Shown here: positions 7,374 through 11,627 of the stretch, in pieces | Numbering within the stretch: the first letter of the stretch is position 1 | Layout: the number at the start of each line of letters is the position of its first letter | Assembly: GCA_030433225.1 (NCBI GenBank) | Contig: JAUIMD010000025.1 | Location: forward strand, 1-11,627 | From: Bacteroidia bacterium | GTDB taxonomy: Bacteria; Bacteroidota; Bacteroidia; Bacteroidales; UBA5342 | Length of the DNA stretch: 11,627 bases | Direction of reading: 5' to 3' | Notes under the pieces: generated by a model | Databases searched by the model: none | Told to the model about the DNA's origin: nothing | What the model saw: the letters and a program-made list of their open reading frames with translations, nothing else | Position numbers and translations under genes: made by a program

Positions 7374-7398
7374 AGAGCGCTTAAAGCGCTCTTTTTTT
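7374..7398 (+). terminator. Intrinsic terminator after recQ
   Basis: AGAGCGC (7374-7380), loop TTAAA, GCGCTCT (7386-7392), then a run of T residues to 7398. The stem is perfect and GC-rich; this is the strongest terminator in the window and marks the end of the clpP-clpX-recQ block. Confidence 0.92.
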
Positions 7399-7453
7399 GT
7401 TATTTATTTTGGTTCTACAATCTTGGATTTATTAAATTCGTTTCTTTGTACTT

Positions 7454-7461
7454 TATTTTTG
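7454..7461 (+). promoter_or_regulatory. Candidate -7 box for menG/ubiE
   Basis: TATTTTTG matches TAnnTTTG exactly, but it ends only 10 nt before the ATG at 7472, so the messenger would have a very short leader. A TTTCTTTG at 7441-7448 is an alternative with one mismatch and a more normal leader length. A promoter is expected here because of the terminator just upstream; which box is used is uncertain. Confidence 0.35.
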
Positions 7462-7471
7462 AGGTATTGGA

Positions 7472-8203
7472 ATGAAACACGTTTTGCCTTACCAGGATAT
7501 TGAAATAGGTAAGAAAGAGCAGGTTACACAAATGTTTAACAACATTGCCGTAAAATACGATGCTCTGAATACCTTTTTCACACTCGGAATAGATAACCAC
7601 TGGAGACGGATGGTTATTAAAGAACTTTCGACATTTAACCCTAAGTATATTCTCGACATTGCAACCGGAACCTGTGAACTGGCCATGCGAATGACCGAGC
7701 TGCAGCCCCGCGAAATAACGGGCGTAGATATCTCCAACGAAATGTTGCTGGAAGGCGATAAGAAAATACGTAAAAAGGGGCTGGATCACATTATCAACCT
7801 AAAGCTAGGAGATGGGGAGAAATTGCCGGTACCCTACAATTATTACGATGCTGCCACCATTGGGTTTGGAATACGGAATTTTGAACACCCCGAGATAGGC
7901 CTGCGTGAAGTGTACAAAGCCCTTAAGCCCGGGGGAGCCTGTGTTATTCTGGAACTTTCCAAGCCTGAAAATTTTCCGGTAAAACAATTTCACAACTTTT
8001 ACTCAAAGCGCATCATGCCATTTTGTGCTAAGGTGGTTTCCAACGATGTAAATGCGTATAAATACCTGCCCAAATCGGTAAATGCGTTTATTTATGGAAA
8101 GGAAATGCTGACGCTGCTGGAGAAAGTTGGATTCGTCCAAACCCGGCTAAAAGAAATGACCTATGGCATTGCCAGTATTTATATCGGGATTAAGCCAAAA
8201 TAA
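7472..8203 (+). CDS. ubiE: Demethylmenaquinone methyltransferase (MenG/UbiE family)
   Basis: The enzyme transfers a methyl group from S-adenosylmethionine to demethylmenaquinone, the last step of menaquinone synthesis. Bacteroidota use menaquinone, so the menaquinone reaction is the likely one although the family symbol is ubiE (also called menG). The N-terminal FNNIAVKYDALN and NHWRR segments (22-46) are diagnostic. SAM-binding motif I is LDIATGTCELA (61-71), with Cys68 at a position that is often Gly or Ala. The acidic ribose-binding segment is VDIS (85-88), and GFGIRNF (131-137) is the family signature. The end, MTYGIASIYIG, is the common family C-terminus. At 243 residues it is full length. 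The frame closes 56 bp before porT without a terminator, so it is likely in one transcription unit with the following genes. Confidence 0.95.
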   Translation: MKHVLPYQDIEIGKKEQVTQMFNNIAVKYDALNTFFTLGIDNHWRRMVIKELSTFNPKYILDIATGTCELAMRMTELQPREITGVDISNEMLLEGDKKIRKKGLDHIINLKLGDGEKLPVPYNYYDAATIGFGIRNFEHPEIGLREVYKALKPGGACVILELSKPENFPVKQFHNFYSKRIMPFCAKVVSNDVNAYKYLPKSVNAFIYGKEMLTLLEKVGFVQTRLKEMTYGIASIYIGIKPK

Positions 8204-8206
8204 TTC

Positions 8207-8214
8207 TATCTTCG
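8207..8214 (+). promoter_or_regulatory. Candidate internal -7 box upstream of porT
   Basis: TATCTTCG is one mismatch from TAnnTTTG and begins four bases after the ubiE stop, which would give a leader of about 40 nt before the porT start at 8260. No clear -33 TTTG is present. It could add transcription for porT and the FAD enzyme independent of ubiE. Confidence 0.35.
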
Positions 8215-8259
8215 CAAAATAATAGTATTCCTATATCGTTTAAGAAGAAAATTGTTGAT

Positions 8260-8991
8260 TTGAGAGCGAAATTCCTTTTCACCATTCTATTGATGTGCGT
8301 TTGGACTGCCGGCATGGTGGCTCAAAAAACCGTACAAAACCTCCCTACTTTTGATAAGCAACGCATTCATTTTGGGTTCTATATTGGTACCAATATGATG
8401 AATTTTAATATGAAGCATTCGGGGGCAACCTTTACGGACCCTTCCAATGGACGGGACTATCAATTGTTTGGTGACCTGAGCGCCCTGAATCCCGGTTTTC
8501 ATGTTGGATTGGTCAGCAGTTTGCGACTGGGAGAATATTTCAACCTCCGCTTTTTACCCGGGATATCTTTTGGCCAGCGCGACGTAGAATTTACGCGCTT
8601 TTACCTTGACACAGAAGAGCTGGTAAGCGTAGATGACCCTATCCCTGTAAAATCCACATTTATTGAAATTCCCGTTTTATTTAAATACAAGGCGGTACGT
8701 GATGGAAATGCCAAGCCCTACCTCATTGCCGGTTCCACCGTTCGTCTCGATCTGGCCCGAAGCAAACGTGAAGATATGGTTCTGAAACCATTTGACGTAG
8801 CACTGGATTTTGGGGTTGGTTCCGATTTTTACTTTAACTTTTTCAGGTTTGGGCTGGAAGCCCGAATTTCAATCGGTATGATGGATGTGCTTTGGCACGA
8901 CCGACCTGCAGGGGATTTTAACCCGAACTACATTAATGCCATCGACAGGCTTACCTCCAATATGTTTATCATCTCTTTAAATTTCGAGTAA
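8260..8991 (+). CDS. porT: PorT-family outer-membrane protein, type IX secretion
   Basis: This is a predicted PorT-family protein. PorT (SprT in Flavobacterium) is needed for protein export through the type IX secretion system, for example of gingipains in Porphyromonas. The start must be the TTG at 8260: it gives a good signal peptide (RAK, then a hydrophobic FLFTILLMCVWTAGMVA core, cleavage expected after Ala21 before Gln22), whereas the first ATG, residue 12, would destroy it. The mature protein has alternating aromatic and small residues typical of outer-membrane beta strands (HFGFYIGTNMMNF, then FNLRFLPGISFG, then FIEIPVLFKYKA) and ends in MFIISLNFE. The length, 243 residues, is close to known PorT. 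Neighbouring ubiE is an arrangement I recall from other Bacteroidota. PorT belongs to the broader beta-barrel PorT/OMP_b-brl families, so a general barrel protein is the alternative. Confidence 0.82.
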   Translation: MRAKFLFTILLMCVWTAGMVAQKTVQNLPTFDKQRIHFGFYIGTNMMNFNMKHSGATFTDPSNGRDYQLFGDLSALNPGFHVGLVSSLRLGEYFNLRFLPGISFGQRDVEFTRFYLDTEELVSVDDPIPVKSTFIEIPVLFKYKAVRDGNAKPYLIAGSTVRLDLARSKREDMVLKPFDVALDFGVGSDFYFNFFRFGLEARISIGMMDVLWHDRPAGDFNPNYINAIDRLTSNMFIISLNFE

Positions 8992-10548
8992 ATGGCTATC
9001 GAGGTCATGTTGCGGCTTTCGCCCCGCGAAGCTTCTTCGTCGAAATTTTACCGCCCCCTTGCTGCCGAAAAAGCCGGTATAGAAGAGGCGGCCATCGGAA
9101 ACATTGTGGAGCTTAAAAAATCAATTGACGCGCGCCGGAGTAAAATTTGGATTAACCTGAAAGTTCGCATATTTCAGGTGGGGGAGCGTGTAGAAGATGA
9201 ATTGCCGGTTTTTACGTATCCTGATGTAAGCAATGCCACACCCGTAATAATTGTAGGAGCCGGACCCGCCGGTTTGTTTGCCGCACTCCGGCTTATTGAA
9301 CGTTGCCTGAAACCCATTGTGCTGGAACGGGGAAAAAACGTTAGTGAACGGAAACGCGATCTTGCACAAATTACCCGCAAACACCTGGTAGATGAAGACT
9401 CAAACTACGGTTTTGGGGAAGGGGGTGCCGGAACATTTTCAGATGGAAAACTGTATACCCGCAGTGTTAAAAGAGGCAATGTAACCCGTATTTTGCAGGC
9501 CCTGTGTTACCACGGTGCCAACCGCCAAATACTGGTAGATGCGCATCCCCACATTGGTACCGATAAACTTCCGGCCGTTATCAGCAATATTCGCAACACC
9601 ATTTTACAGGCTGGTGGAGAGGTGCATTTTTCTACCCGGGTTACAGAGCTTACCCTAAATAACCAAGCGGTGACCGGGGTGGAATGTCAAAACGGAAAAT
9701 ACTTCAGTGGGCCTGTAATACTGGCCACAGGACATTCGGCGCGTGATGTATACCAAATGCTGCATACACACAACATTGCGTTGGAACCCAAATCCTTTGC
9801 CATGGGGGTACGCATAGAACATCCGCAGGCCTTAATTGACCAAATTCAATACCATTCGAAAAACGGACGTGGAAAATACCTGGAGGCGGCCGCATACAAT
9901 TTAACGGCGCAGGTAGATGGCCGTGGAGTGTATTCCTTTTGTATGTGTCCCGGGGGCCACATTGTACCGGCAGCAACCGCGCCGGGAGAGCAAGTGGTAA
10001 ATGGCATGTCGGCCTCAGGGCGCAATTCCCGTTGGGCCAATTCGGGTTTGGTGGTGGAGGTACGTCCCGAAGATTTACCCGGTTCTCAACAGCAGGTGTT
10101 GGCGGGCTTGCATTTTCAGCAACAATTGGAACAACTTTGTTTTCTCCAGGCCGGGCAAACGTTGCAGGCTCCGGCTCAACGCATTTCAGACTTTGTACAT
10201 GGGAACGTTTCCCAAAGCCTTCCCGAGTCATCCTATCTTCCCGGATTGGTGTCCAGCAATTTACACGAGTGGATGCCAGAACACTTGTCGCATCGCTTAA
10301 GAAAGGGGTTGTCTTACTTTGGACAAAAAGTGCGCGGCTTTTTAACCAACGATGGGGTACTCACCGGGGTGGAGTCCCGCACATCTTCTCCCCTGCGCAT
10401 CCCACGCGATGCCGGAACCTTTGAACATATCCAGTTTCAAAACCTTTACCCTTGCGGCGAAGGGGCGGGGTATGCCGGAGGAATCGTGTCGTCTGCCATC
10501 GATGGCGAAAACTGTGCCGAAGCACTTGCTGCCCGGTTACTTAGGTAA
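8992..10548 (+). CDS. FAD-dependent dehydrogenase, COG2509 type
   Basis: This is an uncharacterised flavoprotein of the NAD(P)/FAD-dependent oxidoreductase superfamily. An N-terminal domain (about 1-75) carries KKSIDARRSKIWI, the SIDAR-type motif of the COG2509 group. The Rossmann fold begins at PVIIVGAGPAGLFAALRL, with the dinucleotide motif G89-A-G91-P-A-G94 and Glu112 in LERG positioned to bind the FAD ribose. The segment GFGEGGAGTFSDGKLYTR (140-157) is a strong family marker, ATGHSARD (about 247-254) is the second FAD-contact strand, and CGEGAGYAGGIVSSAIDG near the C-terminus closes the flavin site. No membrane segment or signal peptide is present, so it is cytosolic. Its substrate is unknown in this family. 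The ATG follows the porT stop (TAA 8989-8991) with no gap, suggesting translational coupling. It is intact at 518 residues, the usual length. Confidence 0.88.
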   Translation: MAIEVMLRLSPREASSSKFYRPLAAEKAGIEEAAIGNIVELKKSIDARRSKIWINLKVRIFQVGERVEDELPVFTYPDVSNATPVIIVGAGPAGLFAALRLIERCLKPIVLERGKNVSERKRDLAQITRKHLVDEDSNYGFGEGGAGTFSDGKLYTRSVKRGNVTRILQALCYHGANRQILVDAHPHIGTDKLPAVISNIRNTILQAGGEVHFSTRVTELTLNNQAVTGVECQNGKYFSGPVILATGHSARDVYQMLHTHNIALEPKSFAMGVRIEHPQALIDQIQYHSKNGRGKYLEAAAYNLTAQVDGRGVYSFCMCPGGHIVPAATAPGEQVVNGMSASGRNSRWANSGLVVEVRPEDLPGSQQQVLAGLHFQQQLEQLCFLQAGQTLQAPAQRISDFVHGNVSQSLPESSYLPGLVSSNLHEWMPEHLSHRLRKGLSYFGQKVRGFLTNDGVLTGVESRTSSPLRIPRDAGTFEHIQFQNLYPCGEGAGYAGGIVSSAIDGENCAEALAARLLR

Positions 10549-10652
10549 GCACGCTGCTGTTTCCGAATTACCGTTTCCCGTCGCCCTATTTTTCCGGTAT
10601 AAATTATTCGTACTCCACCCAACAAATTGTAACTTTAAGTGATTTCGAACGT
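10549..10652 (+). other. Intergenic gap after the FAD enzyme
   Basis: These 104 bases hold no convincing terminator hairpin and no gene. The right part contains a near-consensus -7 box, described separately. Confidence 0.5.
10630..10637 (+). promoter_or_regulatory. Candidate -7 box for the ytfI-like/ytfJ-like pair
   Basis: TAACTTTA is one mismatch from TAnnTTTG. A TTCG at 10607-10610, 19 nt upstream, is a one-mismatch -33 element. The leader to the ATG at 10662 would be about 18 nt. Confidence 0.4.
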
Positions 10653-11192
10653 TTGATTGGTATGTGGATAGCCTCAGGTATACTTTTCTTTCTTTTTGCT
10701 TTTATCGGCATGCTGCTGGTATTGCCCACACAGGTAATTGTACAAAGCCGGCAACAGGAATACTGCATCCGCATACCTTTTTACTTTACCGTACGGGTTA
10801 TACCCGGGGCGCAGGTACTAACGATAAAAGGCCGTGTTTTTTTTATCCCTTTTTCGTTTGGGGTGGATGATTTTTTTAAAAGCGATACTGAGGTAAGCTG
10901 GCCGGTAAAAGAGGGGCGAAAGATTAGAAATATGGCTCCACGCGTAAAAGATGGGTGGCAAGCGGCGAAAGAAATGTACCGGGCCGTAACCGTGCACCAT
11001 TTGTATGCGCAGTTGGATACCGGTGACTACCCCCTAAATGCAAAACTCATACCTGTGGCATCTGTGCTTCAAAAGCCAAACATTGCGGTGCAGGTAAACT
11101 TTGTAAATAACAATTGGGTGGATGCATTGGTGTATACCCGCTTGTATAAAATTGGATGGATTCTATTTAAAAACCTAAGAACTAAAAAATAA
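10653..11192 (+). CDS. Small membrane-anchored protein, DUF2953-like (YtfI-like)
   Basis: An N-terminal hydrophobic helix (about residues 5-26, ASGILFFLFAFIGMLLVLP) would anchor the protein, with the rest probably outside the helix as a small beta-rich domain. The C-terminal part contains LDTGDYPLNAKLIPVASVL (about 121-139) followed by VNFVNNNWVDALVYTRLYKIG. This matches the layout of DUF2953 proteins, in which a G-x-G-D-like motif precedes a pattern of short strands and a closing helix. The strongest support is context: DUF2953 YtfI lies directly upstream of YtfJ/GerW in Bacillus, and a YtfJ-family gene begins here after 5 bp. Similarity by eye is modest and the function is unknown. The frame opens with TTG at 10653; an ATG at 10662, three codons in, is the other possible start, and nothing decides between them. 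Confidence 0.6.
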   Translation: MIGMWIASGILFFLFAFIGMLLVLPTQVIVQSRQQEYCIRIPFYFTVRVIPGAQVLTIKGRVFFIPFSFGVDDFFKSDTEVSWPVKEGRKIRNMAPRVKDGWQAAKEMYRAVTVHHLYAQLDTGDYPLNAKLIPVASVLQKPNIAVQVNFVNNNWVDALVYTRLYKIGWILFKNLRTKK

Positions 11193-11197
11193 CAACA

Positions 11198-11578
11198 ATG
11201 GAAACAAATTTCGAAGCCTTATTAGAAAAACTGGGAGTAAGTTTAAAAAACATGGCCTCCACCGAAACCGTGGTAGGCGAAACTTTTGTACTGGGCGAGT
11301 TCTCGTGTAAGCCGGTAATGAAAATAGGCCTGGGCTTTGGTTCAGGTGCCGGCGCGGGTGAAGCAGAACCCAAAAAATCGGTAATGGGAAACGGAGCAGC
11401 TGCCGGGGCAGGCATAGGGATGACACCCATGGGATTTTTGGTGTCAAGCGGCGATCGGATTTCCTACATTCCAACGGCGCCACAATCCACCTTGCAAACC
11501 GTATTTGATCAGGTTCCTCCTTTAATCGACAAATTGCTCGATATGCAAAAAACGCAAAAAAAGAAAAAGGAAGAGTAA
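11198..11578 (+). CDS. GerW/YtfJ family protein
   Basis: The 126-residue protein matches the Spore_YtfJ (GerW) family. The N-terminal helix FEALLEKLGVSLKNMA leads into TVVGETFVLGEFSCKPVMKIGLGFGSGAGAG (about 24-53), then GNGAAAGAGIGMTPMGFLV (65-82), which carries the paired glycine-rich segments and the PxxFLV ending that define the family. It ends DRISYIPTAP plus a helix and a lysine-rich tail (KTQKKKKEE). In Bacillus subtilis YtfJ/GerW, a sporulation protein, affects germination of spores; here the lineage does not form endospores, so the function must be different and is unknown. It starts 5 bp after the YtfI-like gene, implying one operon, and a terminator follows. No signal peptide is seen, so it is likely cytosolic or membrane-associated. 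It is slightly shorter than the Bacillus protein. Confidence 0.85.
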   Translation: METNFEALLEKLGVSLKNMASTETVVGETFVLGEFSCKPVMKIGLGFGSGAGAGEAEPKKSVMGNGAAAGAGIGMTPMGFLVSSGDRISYIPTAPQSTLQTVFDQVPPLIDKLLDMQKTQKKKKEE

Positions 11579-11587
11579 CGCATAAAG

Positions 11588-11613
11588 AAAACCGGCCACG
11601 TGTCGGTTTTTTT
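11588..11613 (+). terminator. Intrinsic terminator after the YtfJ-like gene
   Basis: AAAACCG (11588-11594) pairs with CGGTTTT (11604-11610), with a 9-nt loop in which G11595-U11603 and C11596-G11602 may extend the stem, followed by a T run to 11613. Confidence 0.85.
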
Positions 11614-11627
11614 GTGCCTTAGCAGCT

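Noticed and set aside
9704..10231. Open frame of 175 codons on the minus strand inside the FAD dehydrogenase gene
   Set aside because: It lies wholly antisense to a gene with clear family motifs, its product is proline- and cysteine-rich with no recognisable domain, and it has no promoter or ribosome binding signal.
9939..10424. Open plus-strand frame of 161 codons overlapping the FAD dehydrogenase gene in another frame
   Set aside because: The frame is a shadow of the real gene, which carries conserved motifs on both sides of it; the translated sequence has no sensible composition.
10352..10642. Open frame of 96 codons running from the end of the FAD gene into the following gap
   Set aside because: Two thirds overlaps the dehydrogenase in another frame, and the remainder matches nothing and precedes the promoter-like box of the next gene.
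11588..11613. CACGTG palindrome in the loop of the final hairpin as a protein binding site
   Set aside because: It sits inside a stem-loop followed by a T run, which is fully explained as a terminator.

Overview
The window looks like chromosomal core sequence from a member of the Bacteroidota. Three things point there. First, the gene order tig-clpP-clpX-recQ and the neighbours menG/ubiE and porT are typical of that phylum. Second, promoter-like boxes match the Bacteroidota -7 consensus TAnnTTTG rather than TATAAT, and starts lack strong Shine-Dalgarno sequences and often have A-rich leaders. Third, PorT belongs to the type IX secretion system, which is known only from this phylum. I cannot fix the genus. 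No mobile element, CRISPR array or phage gene is visible.

Layout. Positions 2-646 hold the C-terminal end of a DUF748 (AsmA-like) envelope protein cut by the window edge. It converges, with one base between stop codons, on a minus-strand AhpD-like/carboxymuconolactone decarboxylase family gene (648-1250). From 1382 the remaining features all read on the plus strand: a tRNA-Leu(UAG) with its own promoter and terminator; trigger factor (tig) with its own terminator; clpP and clpX, read from a promoter just upstream of clpP; recQ, ending in a strong terminator at 7374-7398; menG/ubiE; a PorT-family protein; a COG2509-type FAD-dependent dehydrogenase starting on the base after the porT stop; and finally a small membrane protein resembling DUF2953 (YtfI) followed by a GerW/YtfJ-family protein, closed by a terminator at 11588-11613.

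Functional grouping. The tig-clpP-clpX block is a protein quality-control module: a ribosome-bound chaperone, then the ClpXP protease and its unfoldase. RecQ, a DNA-repair helicase, follows. MenG/UbiE makes menaquinone, PorT serves protein secretion, and the FAD enzyme is an uncharacterised redox protein whose start suggests translational coupling to porT.

Most of the window is ordinary housekeeping sequence. The best leads are the YtfI-like/YtfJ-like pair in a lineage that does not form endospores, and a pair of inverted repeats sharing the same TTTCAG/CTGAAA arms in the clpX-recQ gap. Gene functions come from reading motifs by eye; no database search was possible.
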